The notes under the pieces: generated by a model
What the model saw: only the letters and a program-made list of their open reading frames with translations
What the model was told of the DNA's origin: nothing
The model's database searches: none
NCBI RefSeq assembly: GCF_016865365.1
Contig: NZ_AP024469.1
Coordinates: forward strand, 4,184,501 to 4,248,500
Direction: 5' to 3'
Length of the DNA: 64,000 bases
DNA from: Geobacter sp. SVR
Lineage (GTDB): Bacteria; Desulfobacterota; Desulfuromonadia; Geobacterales; Pseudopelobacteraceae
Position numbers and translations under genes: made by a program
Shown: piece after piece, positions 39,810-48,475 of the stretch
Position numbering within the stretch: position 1 is the first letter of the stretch
Layout: each line of letters starts with the position of its first letter

Positions 39810-40325
39810 ATGATTCGCAAAATTCTTACATATCCGAATCCTGAGTTGAAAAAAAAATCGAGTCCCGTGACCATTATCACCGAAGCTGTCCGCGAACTGG
39901 CCAGGGACATGGCGGAAACCATGTATGATGCGCCCGGTATCGGCCTGGCCGCCCCCCAGATAGGCGTTCATCAGCGGGTAATCGTGATCGACACCGCTGA
40001 AAAGGATCAGGCCGAGGGGCTGATCACCGCCATAAACCCCGTCATAGTCCATGCAGAAGGAGAGGCCTACGAAGAGGAAGGGTGCCTGTCGGTCCCCAAG
40101 TATGCCGCCAATGTAAGGCGCCACGCCAAAGTGGTGGTCAAGGGACTCGACCTGGAAGGCAACGAGCAGACCTGGCGGGCCGAAGGGCTGTTGGCGATAG
40201 CTTTTCAGCACGAAATCGATCATCTCGACGGCATTCTTTTCGTTGACCATCTCTCGCCGCTCAAACGCGATCTGTTTCAGCGCAAGGCCCGCAAGATGAT
40301 GGAAGACGCCGGGGAGGAACGATGA
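39810..40325 (+). CDS. def: Peptide deformylase
   Basis: A 171-residue metalloenzyme that removes the formyl group from nascent proteins. All three hallmark motifs are present: GIGLAAPQ, EGCLSVP (metal-ligand Cys) and QHEIDHLDG (two metal-ligand His and the catalytic Glu). It overlaps fmt by four bases, the usual def-fmt arrangement that couples formyl addition and removal. Confidence 0.98.
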   Translation: MIRKILTYPNPELKKKSSPVTIITEAVRELARDMAETMYDAPGIGLAAPQIGVHQRVIVIDTAEKDQAEGLITAINPVIVHAEGEAYEEEGCLSVPKYAANVRRHAKVVVKGLDLEGNEQTWRAEGLLAIAFQHEIDHLDGILFVDHLSPLKRDLFQRKARKMMEDAGEER

Positions 40326-41278
40326 CCGGCTGGCGAATTATCTTCATGGGCACTCCCGATTTTGCCTGCCCCACGCTGCAGACCCTGATCGAACGCAAGG
40401 AGAATCTGGTGGCAGTGGTCACCCAGCCCGACCGCCCCAAGGGGCGTGGTCAGAAACTGATGCCGCCGCCGGTCAAATCGCTGGCGCTGCAGCACGGCAT
40501 CCCGGTTCACCAGCCGCTCAAGGTGCGCGACCCCGCCTTTATCGAACTCGTGCGAGAGCTACGGCCCGACCTGGTGGTAGTGGTGGCTTTCGGCCAGATT
40601 CTCCCCAAGGCATTCCTGGATATCCCGCCCCAAGGCTGCGTCAATGTACACGCATCCCTGCTGCCGGGCTACCGCGGTGCAGCCCCTCTCAACTGGTGCA
40701 TTATCAACGGCGAGAGCCAGACCGGCGTCACCACCATGCTGATGGATCCCGGGCTTGACACCGGACCGATGCTGCTCAAAAGCGCCACCCCCATCGACGA
40801 AAACGAAGACATCCTCCAACTGCACGACCGCATGGCCGTCATGGGGGCCGACCTCCTAGCGGAAACGCTGGACAGTCTCCGGGCAGGAGCAGTGACTCCC
40901 GAAATCCAGGATGAAAGCCTTACCTGCTACGCTCCGCTGCTCAAGAAGGAGGATGGACTGATCAACTGGTGCCGGGATGCACGCTCCATCCACAACCAGG
41001 TCCGCGGCCTGGCTGCCTGGCCGGTGGCCCATACCTACCTGGAGGGCCAGCCGCTCAAAATCTACCGGACCCGTGTCGCAAACGGCTCCGGTCTGCCCGG
41101 CACGGTTCTCACGGCAGCACGCGGAGTGCTCGAGGTGGCCTGCCTCTCCGGCAGCCTGAAAATAGAAGAGCTCCAGCTGGCCGGCAAAAAACGCCTGGAC
41201 AGCATCAGTTTCCTGGCCGGCTGTCCGGTCATGGAGGGTTCGGTGCTGGGAAGCATGACGGAGACCGATCCATCGTGA
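40322..41278 (+). CDS. fmt: Methionyl-tRNA formyltransferase
   Basis: A 318-residue enzyme that formylates initiator Met-tRNA using 10-formyltetrahydrofolate. Visible family segments are MGTPDFACPTLQTL, QPDRPKGRGQKLMPPPVK, and the catalytic loop NVHASLLPGYRGAAPLNW with the Asn-His pair, plus a C-terminal OB-like domain. It starts in an ATGA overlap with def, and its own stop overlaps the GTG of the DUF116 gene. Confidence 0.97.
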   Translation: MTGWRIIFMGTPDFACPTLQTLIERKENLVAVVTQPDRPKGRGQKLMPPPVKSLALQHGIPVHQPLKVRDPAFIELVRELRPDLVVVVAFGQILPKAFLDIPPQGCVNVHASLLPGYRGAAPLNWCIINGESQTGVTTMLMDPGLDTGPMLLKSATPIDENEDILQLHDRMAVMGADLLAETLDSLRAGAVTPEIQDESLTCYAPLLKKEDGLINWCRDARSIHNQVRGLAAWPVAHTYLEGQPLKIYRTRVANGSGLPGTVLTAARGVLEVACLSGSLKIEELQLAGKKRLDSISFLAGCPVMEGSVLGSMTETDPS

Positions 41279-42069
41279 CACACAAGACCGATATCACCAC
41301 ACCGCCGCGCAAACGGCTGTTCATATCCCTGATGGGCTTCACCTGCCTGATTTTGGTGGGCATCATCTTTCTGGCCTGGTGGATTCCCAACCGCGGCCTG
41401 GCCAACATTCATCCCAATCTGCCCCATATCGTCGGCATCATCGTGGCAGCTCTTTCGGGGGTGGCGATCTTCGGCACCGGACTGCTGGTTCTGACCACTG
41501 CTCTGGGCAAGGACATCCTGTTCACACGCTTCATGCGCCTGATCGTGATCAAGTTCCTGCTGCCGATGATAGAGGCGGTCGGCCGCTGCCTCGGATTGAA
41601 CAAGGATGCCATTCGCCAGTCCTTCATCGCCATGAACAACAGTCTGGTCATTTCACAACGCCAGAAAGTCAGCCCGGACCGGATTCTGGTACTGCTGCCC
41701 CACTGCATCCAGCTGTTCGACTGCGAGATCAAGGTGACCGGAGACATCAACAAGTGCGTGCAATGCGGGCGCTGCGACATCAAAGGGCTGGTGGACATCG
41801 GCGCCAAGTACAAGATCGACATCTCTGTCGCCACCGGCGGCACCCTGGCCCGCAAAGTGATCGTGGAAAAGCGCCCCAAGCTCGTCCTGGCCGTGGCCTG
41901 CGAGCGGGACCTTACCTCGGGCATCAAGGATTGCTACCCACTGCCGGTAATCGGTATCCTCAACGACCGCCCGTTCGGCCCCTGCTTCAACACGAGTGTT
42001 GATGCCGCCAAAATCGACGCCGCCCTGAGTCAGATCATCACGCCTGGCAAGAGCGGTGAGTTTCCATAA
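41275..42069 (+). CDS. DUF116-family membrane protein with cysteine motif
   Basis: A 264-residue protein. Two N-terminal membrane segments (LFISLMGFTCLILVGIIFLAWW and LPHIVGIIVAALSGVAIFGT) are followed by a cytoplasmic domain with KCVQCGRCDIKGLVDI and further conserved cysteines (CQ, ACERD, PCFNTS), which suggest a metal or iron-sulphur site. DUF116 genes often follow def-fmt in this lineage; their function is not known. The start is a GTG overlapping the fmt stop (GTGA), consistent with translational coupling. CGGAG lies eleven bases upstream. Confidence 0.85.
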   Translation: MTHKTDITTPPRKRLFISLMGFTCLILVGIIFLAWWIPNRGLANIHPNLPHIVGIIVAALSGVAIFGTGLLVLTTALGKDILFTRFMRLIVIKFLLPMIEAVGRCLGLNKDAIRQSFIAMNNSLVISQRQKVSPDRILVLLPHCIQLFDCEIKVTGDINKCVQCGRCDIKGLVDIGAKYKIDISVATGGTLARKVIVEKRPKLVLAVACERDLTSGIKDCYPLPVIGILNDRPFGPCFNTSVDAAKIDAALSQIITPGKSGEFP

Positions 42070-42141
42070 AGCGCCATGCCCCCCCTCACAGTCCCTTCCT
42101 CCCCCGCCCCCTGCCCGAGCCATCTCTGAGGACATCCCGGA

Positions 42142-43740
42142 ATGAACGGCACCCGCGTACTTATTATCGACGACGAGCCGATGGTCAGAAGCTCACTGGC
42201 GATATTCCTGGAAGATATCGGTTGCCATGTACTGCAGGCGGGCCATGGCAGCCAGGGGCTTGATATTTTCTTTCGAGACCGGCCGGACCTGGTCCTCACG
42301 GACCTGCGCATGCCCATACTGGATGGCTTCGGCGTAGTCGAGCGGTTGGCGGCCGAGGCGCCCGAAATTCCGGTGATTGTCGTTTCCGGTATCGGAAACA
42401 TCCGCGAGGCGATTCATGCCATGCACCTCGGGGCATGGGACTATATCAGCAAACCGCTGGAAGAACTGGAAGAGCTTGAAATCACGGCCCGGCGCGTGCT
42501 GGAACGCGCCCGACTGCTGAAGGAGAACAGCGACTATCGCCTGCGTCTGGAGGATCTGGTCAGCCAACGCACCCGGCAGCTTGCCGAGAGCGAGCAGCGC
42601 TTCCACCAACTGTTTCTGCAACATGACGACGCCATTTTATTGTGCCGCGGCGGCAAGCTGGAGATCTTCGAGATGAACCGGGCGGCATGCACCCTGTTCG
42701 GCTACACCGGCCGAGAATTGATACAGGGCGGGCTTCCGCTCGTTATCGCTCCCGAGGAACTGCCGATGGTTTCGGCGGGATTGGCGGGGCTTTCGGACGG
42801 CGATATTTTCCTGCGCGAACAGATATCTGCCATAACAAAGGACGGTTCCCGGCTGACAGTTTCCATCAAGGGCTGGCGGGTCGTTTACGATGGCACGGTG
42901 ATGCATTACTGCTCCATGCGGGACATGGGCGCAAAGATACGGGCCCAGCAGGAAGCCCGCCTGGCGCATTCCCGGCTGATTCAGGCCAACAAGATGTCAT
43001 CCCTGGGGCTGCTTGTCTCAGGCATGGCCCACGAGATCAACAACCCCAACAATTTTATCGGGGTAAATGCCGCTCTCTTGCAGGACATCTGGGGCGATAT
43101 GCGCCCGTTGCTGACGGAACAGGGCCGCGATCAGGGCATCACCCTGGGGGGGCTTGCCCTGGATGATGCGGCAGAAACGGGCGCCGGCCTGATAGCCGGC
43201 ATCATACGCGGGTCGGAGCGGATCGCTGCGGTGGTTAAGGGGCTGAAAGATTTTTCCCGCAAAGATCCTGCCGGCCTTGAAGGGGTGATCGACATCAGGC
43301 GCGTGATCAGCGATGCCCGCACCATTCTTGACCACCATATCCAGGCCCGCACCGATCATTTTGAGATCGACTGTTCCGATGATCTCCCCAGCGTGCGCGG
43401 CAGTCAGCAGCAGATCGAGCAGGTGCTGATCAACCTTCTGATCAATGCCCTGCAGGCCCTTCCCGACAGGAGCCGCGGCGTGCGTGTCTCGGCGAGCCAC
43501 GATGAACCGGCATCCGAAGTACTGCTGGCGGTCAACGATCAGGGCTGCGGCATGGAAGCGGATACCCTTTCCAAACTGACGGAGCCCTTCTTCTCCACCC
43601 GCATCAGTGAAGGGGGCACCGGCCTCGGACTCACCATCAGCTCCACCATCATCCGCGACCATGGCGGTACCCTTTCGTTCCTTTCCGAACCGGGCACAGG
43701 GACGGTTGCAACCGTGCGCCTGCCTGCGGAGCGCCCATGA
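42142..43740 (+). CDS. Soluble hybrid histidine kinase: receiver-PAS-HisKA-HATPase
   Basis: A 532-residue kinase with an unusual N-terminal receiver (about 1-120, phosphoacceptor Asp54 in LVLTDLRM), a coiled linker, a PAS domain (about 150-270) and a kinase core with the phosphorylated His in SGMAHEINNPNNF and ATP-binding motifs DQGCGM and GGTGLGLTIS. There is no membrane segment, so it senses inside the cell or receives phosphate from another kinase. Its stop overlaps the start of the sigma-54 regulator by four bases, so the two are an obvious cognate pair. Confidence 0.92.
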   Translation: MNGTRVLIIDDEPMVRSSLAIFLEDIGCHVLQAGHGSQGLDIFFRDRPDLVLTDLRMPILDGFGVVERLAAEAPEIPVIVVSGIGNIREAIHAMHLGAWDYISKPLEELEELEITARRVLERARLLKENSDYRLRLEDLVSQRTRQLAESEQRFHQLFLQHDDAILLCRGGKLEIFEMNRAACTLFGYTGRELIQGGLPLVIAPEELPMVSAGLAGLSDGDIFLREQISAITKDGSRLTVSIKGWRVVYDGTVMHYCSMRDMGAKIRAQQEARLAHSRLIQANKMSSLGLLVSGMAHEINNPNNFIGVNAALLQDIWGDMRPLLTEQGRDQGITLGGLALDDAAETGAGLIAGIIRGSERIAAVVKGLKDFSRKDPAGLEGVIDIRRVISDARTILDHHIQARTDHFEIDCSDDLPSVRGSQQQIEQVLINLLINALQALPDRSRGVRVSASHDEPASEVLLAVNDQGCGMEADTLSKLTEPFFSTRISEGGTGLGLTISSTIIRDHGGTLSFLSEPGTGTVATVRLPAERP

Positions 43741-45161
43741 GCGAGCAGACCGGATCAAGCGGTGCAGCTTCCCCATTCAGCGTCCTCCTGGTGGATGACG
43801 AGCAGGATGCGCTCTACGGCTATTCGGCCATGTTCCGCGGGGCCGGATTCACCCATGTTCTGACTGAAACCGACAGCAGGAGAGTGCTTGCGCTCATGGA
43901 AGCGCAGCCGGTTGATCTGGTGGTGCTCGACCTGCAAATGCCCCATCTGGGCGGATTCGAGCTGCTTACCCGCATCCGGGAGAGACATCCCCAGGTTCCG
44001 GTCATCATCGTCACCGCCGCCAATGAGCTCGACATGGCGGTGGCCTGCATGAAAGCCGGGGCTACCGACTATTTCGTCAAGCCGGTGGAGAAGAGTCGCC
44101 TTGTCGGCAGTGCCCGGCGCACGTTGGAAACGCACGACCTGCGCACGCAGCTCGACCGCCTGAGAAGCAGCTTGCTCGAGGAAGACGCCTGCCAACTGGA
44201 CGCCTTTAACGGGATAGTCACCCGTTCCGAACGCATGCGGCGCATATTCCAGTATCTCAATGCCGTGGCCTGCAGCCCGCAGCCAGTGATGGTCACCGGT
44301 GAAACCGGCACCGGCAAGGAGTTGGCAGCCCGGGCCGTCCATGTCGCCAGCCGGCGCAGCGGCGCCTTTGTTGCCGTCAATCTGGCCGGCCTGGATGATC
44401 AGATATTCAGCGACACGCTCTTCGGGCACCTGAAGGGCGCCTTCACCGGTGCCGACCACAAGCGCGACGGGCTTATCGCGCGAGCCGCAGGAGGCACGCT
44501 CTTCCTGGACGAAATCGGCGACCTGCAACCCGGTTCCCAGGTAAAACTGCTGCGGCTGCTTCAGGATGGCGACTATTTTCCGCTCGGTTCCGATATCCCC
44601 CACCGCTGCGATGCCCGAATCGTCGCTGCAAGCCACCACGACCTGAACGGGCTCCAACGGGAGCACAGATTCCGCCCGGACCTGTATTACCGGCTGTGCA
44701 CCCACAAGGTCCATCTGCCGAATCTTGCGGAGCGGAGCGAGGACATTCCCCTGCTGCTGGCCCATTTCCTGACGGAAGCCGCCCGCGATATGAATCGGAA
44801 GGTGCCCACCCCCCCGCCCGAACTTGTCCGCTACCTGCAGTCCTACGCCTTTCCGGGCAATGTCCGCGAACTGCGCTCCATGGTTTACGACGCAGTTGCG
44901 CAGCATTCCCGCGGCATGCTGTCGATGGAAAGCTTTCTGAGCTCCATCGCGAGCGCTACCGAAGCCGCCGCTTCGCCCCAGGGGGACCGGGATAACGTCC
45001 TGCGTTTTCCAAATAGCGCCCTGCCGACACTGAAGGAGGCGGAAGAAGCTTTAATCGCCCAGGCCATGCGGCTTGCCGAGGGCAATCAGGGACTGGCGGC
45101 CCGCTACCTGGGCATCACCCGCCAGGGACTCAACAAGCGGCTTAATCGACCGAAGAGCTGA
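43737..45161 (+). CDS. Sigma-54-dependent response regulator
   Basis: A 474-residue activator: receiver (phosphoacceptor Asp65 in LVVLDLQM), AAA+ domain with Walker A GETGTGKE, a complete GAFTGA loop and [11 protein letters not shown], and a C-terminal Fis-type helix-turn-helix ([20 protein letters not shown]). It is translationally coupled to the soluble kinase upstream. The -24/-12 promoter in the gap just downstream, before the chemoreceptor gene, is a natural target, which would make this a local sigma-54 circuit. Confidence 0.94.
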   Translation: MSEQTGSSGAASPFSVLLVDDEQDALYGYSAMFRGAGFTHVLTETDSRRVLALMEAQPVDLVVLDLQMPHLGGFELLTRIRERHPQVPVIIVTAANELDMAVACMKAGATDYFVKPVEKSRLVGSARRTLETHDLRTQLDRLRSSLLEEDACQLDAFNGIVTRSERMRRIFQYLNAVACSPQPVMVTGETGTGKELAARAVHVASRRSGAFVAVNLAGLDDQIFSDTLFGHLKGAFTGADHKRDGLIARAAGGTLFLDEIGDLQPGSQVKLLRLLQDGDYFPLGSDIPHRCDARIVAASHHDLNGLQREHRFRPDLYYRLCTHKVHLPNLAERSEDIPLLLAHFLTEAARDMNRKVPTPPPELVRYLQSYAFPGNVRELRSMVYDAVAQHSRGMLSMESFLSSIASATEAAASPQGDRDNVLRFPNSALPTLKEAEEALIAQAMRLAEGNQGLAARYLGITRQGLNKRLNRPKS

Positions 45162-45342
45162 TCACCTTCTTCCGCAGCGCACCCCTGCAACGACGGTTGC
45201 CTCCCGACATCCGGCTGCACCCGCGCCACGCCCCGCACGCACGTCCCTGGCGCCGCATCCCTATCCGAACCGCGCAACAAACGTCGCACCCCTCCAGACC
45301 GCCCGAATCGTGCAAGCAACTGTAACTGCTCCGCTTATGCAT

Positions 45343-45359
45343 TCGGCACGCCTTCTGCT
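45343..45359 (+). promoter_or_regulatory. Sigma-54 (-24/-12) promoter before the chemoreceptor gene
   Basis: TCGGCACGCCTTCTGCT has GG at 45345-45346 and GC at 45357-45358, exactly ten bases apart, and matches the consensus TGGCACG-N4-TTGC at nearly every position. Transcription would start near 45370, giving a leader of about 49 bases to the ATG at 45419. The gap of 257 bp has no other gene. The preceding gene encodes a sigma-54 activator. Confidence 0.75.
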
Positions 45360-45418
45360 TTGTTCCTTGCCACATCTAATGACGTGCCGGATACACACCC
45401 TGGAGGAGAGTACCCATT

Positions 45419-47113
45419 ATGACCAGCCGGAAAGACACCTTGAGCTTTGGAAAAAAGATCCTGATCCTGGTCCTCGCAAGCAGCTTCGGGCTGGCTGCTG
45501 CAACCAGCGGCATTGCAATGAAGCAGTTCTTCAGCGCCTACCGGGAATTCTCGCAGTCGTACCGAAAATCGCTCTTCTCCGACTTCGATATACAGGCCAG
45601 ACAGCAGGTTGAGCTTGCCGTGAGCATGCTACAACGGATTTACGAGCGGCATCAAAAAGGGGAAATGTCGCTGGAAGAGGCCAAGACCTTGGGGGCTGAC
45701 GTCATCCGCAATCTGAGGTACGGCAAGAATGGGTATATCTGGGCCGACACTACCGAAGGGGTGAATGTGGCCATGCTCGGCAAGGCGGTGGAAGGCACCA
45801 ACCGCCTCGACACGCAGGACGCCAAAGGCAAATACCTGATACGGGAGATCATCAAGGTCGCACAACAGGGGGGAGGCTACACCGATTACTGGTTTCCCCG
45901 GCCGGGAGGCACGAGCGCCCTGCCCAAGCGATCCTACTCACAGCTCTTCCAGCCTTTCGGATGGGTGCTCGGTACCGGCAACTACGTCGACGACCTCGAG
46001 GCGCTGGCCGCGAAGGCGGAAGAGGCGAACCGCAAGCAGTTATGGCACGGTTTGTACCAGATCCTCGTGGTGATGGCGGTCCTTTTGATCGGCCTCTCGG
46101 CCCTGTCGTACTTTGCGACGCGGCGCCTGTTGCTCCATATCGGTACCGATCCCGAAGAACTGGCGGAGATCACGCGCCAGGTTGCTGCCGGCGACCTGAC
46201 CATGAAATTCGAGCAGGGCAAGACCGGTATTTACGAGGCCATGCGCCTGATGGTGCTGCAGTTGCGCCAAGTGATGGAAAATGTCAACCGTTCTTCCGGC
46301 GAAGTCTCGACAGCCTCCCTGCAGTTGCATGCCACATCAAAACAGATGGCAGCCGGCACCGAAGAGGTGGCCAGCCAGGTTGCAACCGTGTCCACCGCCG
46401 GAGAAGAAATGGCCGCGACCTCGCACGATATTGCCAACAATTGCATCGCTGCCGCGGACACCTCCCGCAATGCCGGCGAACTTGCCGCCACTGGCTCCGC
46501 CATCGTGCACCAGACGGTGGAGGGGATGAACCGTATTGCCGAGCGGGTCAAGCAGACCGCCCGACAGGTGGAAGGACTCGGAAAACGCTCGGACGAGATC
46601 GGTGCGATCATCGGCACCATCGAGGATATTGCCGACCAGACCAATCTGCTGGCGCTGAATGCGGCCATCGAGGCGGCCAGGGCCGGCGAGCAGGGGCGCG
46701 GCTTTGCAGTGGTTGCCGATGAAGTCCGGGCCCTTGCGGAGCGCACAACCCGCGCCACCCAGGAGATCGCCGGGATGATCAAGGCCATCCAGGGCGAAAC
46801 CCGCCAGACCGTGGCTTCCATGGAAGAAGGGGTCAGCGAGGTCGAGGCCGGCACTGTCGAAGCCTCGGAATCGGGTAATGCGCTGCAGCAGATTCTGGAC
46901 CAGATCAACAACGTTACCGGCCAGATCAATCAAATCGCCACGGCAGCCGAACAGCAGAGCAGCACCAGTCGGGAGATCAGCAACAACGTGCACCAGATCA
47001 CCGACATCATTCAGCAGACGGCCAAATCGACTCAGGAAACAACTGAAGCAGCCAACGTTCTATCGCGACTGGCCAGCGACCTTGAGGAAATGGTCCGCCA
47101 TTTCAAGCTGTAA
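45419..47113 (+). CDS. Methyl-accepting chemotaxis protein with a periplasmic Cache domain
   Basis: A 564-residue receptor. One membrane segment near residues 12-35 is followed by a periplasmic single Cache domain (about 45-195; [23 protein letters not shown] and [11 protein letters not shown] are typical). A second membrane segment ([18 protein letters not shown]) follows, then a HAMP-like linker and a signalling domain whose hairpin tip reads [37 protein letters not shown]. Single Cache domains often bind small carboxylates. There is no CheR-tether pentapeptide at the C-terminus. GGAGGAG precedes the ATG. It is predicted to be sigma-54 controlled and is followed six bases later by a histidine kinase gene. 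Confidence 0.95.
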   Translation: MTSRKDTLSFGKKILILVLASSFGLAAATSGIAMKQFFSAYREFSQSYRKSLFSDFDIQARQQVELAVSMLQRIYERHQKGEMSLEEAKTLGADVIRNLRYGKNGYIWADTTEGVNVAMLGKAVEGTNRLDTQDAKGKYLIREIIKVAQQGGGYTDYWFPRPGGTSALPKRSYSQLFQPFGWVLGTGNYVDDLEALAAKAEEANRKQLWHGLYQILVVMAVLLIGLSALSYFATRRLLLHIGTDPEELAEITRQVAAGDLTMKFEQGKTGIYEAMRLMVLQLRQVMENVNRSSGEVSTASLQLHATSKQMAAGTEEVASQVATVSTAGEEMAATSHDIANNCIAAADTSRNAGELAATGSAIVHQTVEGMNRIAERVKQTARQVEGLGKRSDEIGAIIGTIEDIADQTNLLALNAAIEAARAGEQGRGFAVVADEVRALAERTTRATQEIAGMIKAIQGETRQTVASMEEGVSEVEAGTVEASESGNALQQILDQINNVTGQINQIATAAEQQSSTSREISNNVHQITDIIQQTAKSTQETTEAANVLSRLASDLEEMVRHFKL

Positions 47114-47118
47114 CCAAC

Positions 47119-48414
47119 GTGCAAAAGGCCTCAAAGAGCGAGGCGCCGTACCGGTGCGCACATCGTGGATCACCCTCCGGCCGACGGGATGGTTGCCTGG
47201 AAAACTCGGCCCTCGATTTCGAATACGGACAGGACGCGGAACCGGTGGAGGAGATCAAGCGGCTCAAGGCTACCCTGGCCGATATCATCGACTCGCTCCC
47301 CTCCATCATCCTGGTGGTGGACCGAGAGGGGCGGGTCAACCTGTGGAACGGTAAGGCCGAGAAATTTTCAGGTATTCCTTCGATCGATGCCTGCGGCCGG
47401 CTGGCGGAAGCGCTGCTGCCGCAATTCTCTCCTCATCTCCGGCATGTTCCCGAAGTGATCGACCGGGAACAAACGACCTGGCATGAAAAATCCCTGCTGT
47501 ACCTCGGCAATGACCGCCGTTTCTATGACGTCCAGATCTGCGCCATGCTTTCCGAGGGGGCCGGGCGGGCCGTGGTGCGCATCGATGACGTCACGGAGCA
47601 GGCCCGTATCGAGGAGATCATGATTCAGACCGAAAAGATGGCGATGGTCGGCGGGCTGGCAGCGGGCATGGCCCACGAGATCAACAACCCCTTGGGCGCC
47701 ATCATGCAGCAGGCCCAGAATATCGAACGCCGCATCTCCCCCACCCTCCCGGCCAATCTGGAAGCGGCGCGCCAGGTGGGCGTCAGCCTGGATGCCGTCC
47801 GTGCCTACCTGGAAAAACGGGGCATTACCGGCTTCATCAGCCAGATCAGGGAGGCAGGTTCACGCACATCCAGGATCATCACCAACATGCTGCATTTCAG
47901 CCGCAAAAGCGACGTCTTGACCGAATCGATCGACCTGGCTGCGATTGTGGATCAGACCCTGGAGCTGGCGGCCAACGATTACGATCTCAAGAAAAGCTAC
48001 GACTTCAGGCACATTGAGATAGTGCGGGAGTATCATCCGGACATGCCGTCGGTGGTGGTGGCAGTGCTCGAGATCAAGCAGGTCGTCCTGAACATCATCA
48101 AGAATGCCGCCCAGGCCATGGCGGAATATGGACCGGAGGAGCCGCGGATTACCGTGCGGCTGCGCAGGGAAGCGGAATCCGCGGTGATCGAAATCGAGGA
48201 TAACGGCCCTGGCATGGAAAAGGCCATCCAGCATCGCATCTTCGAACCGTTTTTCACGACCAAACCGGTCGGCGCAGGTACCGGGCTGGGACTGTCGGTT
48301 TCTTACGCCATCATCACCAATCGACACAAGGGTCAGATCGAGGTCTGCTCACACCCCGGCCGGGGTTCCCGCTTCACCGTAAAGCTGCCCATCAGCAGAA
48401 AGATGGCATGCTGA
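47119..48414 (+). CDS. PAS-domain sensor histidine kinase
   Basis: A kinase of up to 431 residues without membrane segments. It has a PAS domain (SLPSIILVVDREGRVNLWNGKAEKFSG onward, about 58-170), the phosphorylated His in AAGMAHEINNPLGAIMQQ, and ATP-binding motifs NIIKNAAQAM, DNGPGM and GTGLGLSVS. The GTG at 47119 has a poor ribosome site and the first 40 residues look unlike the family; another GTG near 47244, just before EEIKRLKATLAD, is a possible true start. It lies between the chemoreceptor and a receiver-GGDEF-EAL protein, its likely partner. Confidence 0.87.
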   Translation: MQKASKSEAPYRCAHRGSPSGRRDGCLENSALDFEYGQDAEPVEEIKRLKATLADIIDSLPSIILVVDREGRVNLWNGKAEKFSGIPSIDACGRLAEALLPQFSPHLRHVPEVIDREQTTWHEKSLLYLGNDRRFYDVQICAMLSEGAGRAVVRIDDVTEQARIEEIMIQTEKMAMVGGLAAGMAHEINNPLGAIMQQAQNIERRISPTLPANLEAARQVGVSLDAVRAYLEKRGITGFISQIREAGSRTSRIITNMLHFSRKSDVLTESIDLAAIVDQTLELAANDYDLKKSYDFRHIEIVREYHPDMPSVVVAVLEIKQVVLNIIKNAAQAMAEYGPEEPRITVRLRREAESAVIEIEDNGPGMEKAIQHRIFEPFFTTKPVGAGTGLGLSVSYAIITNRHKGQIEVCSHPGRGSRFTVKLPISRKMAC

Positions 48415-48475
48415 ACCGGCTCTTGACCCCGACCTGATGCACGACACCGGCCCCCGGCAAAAAGGAGAATCAGCC

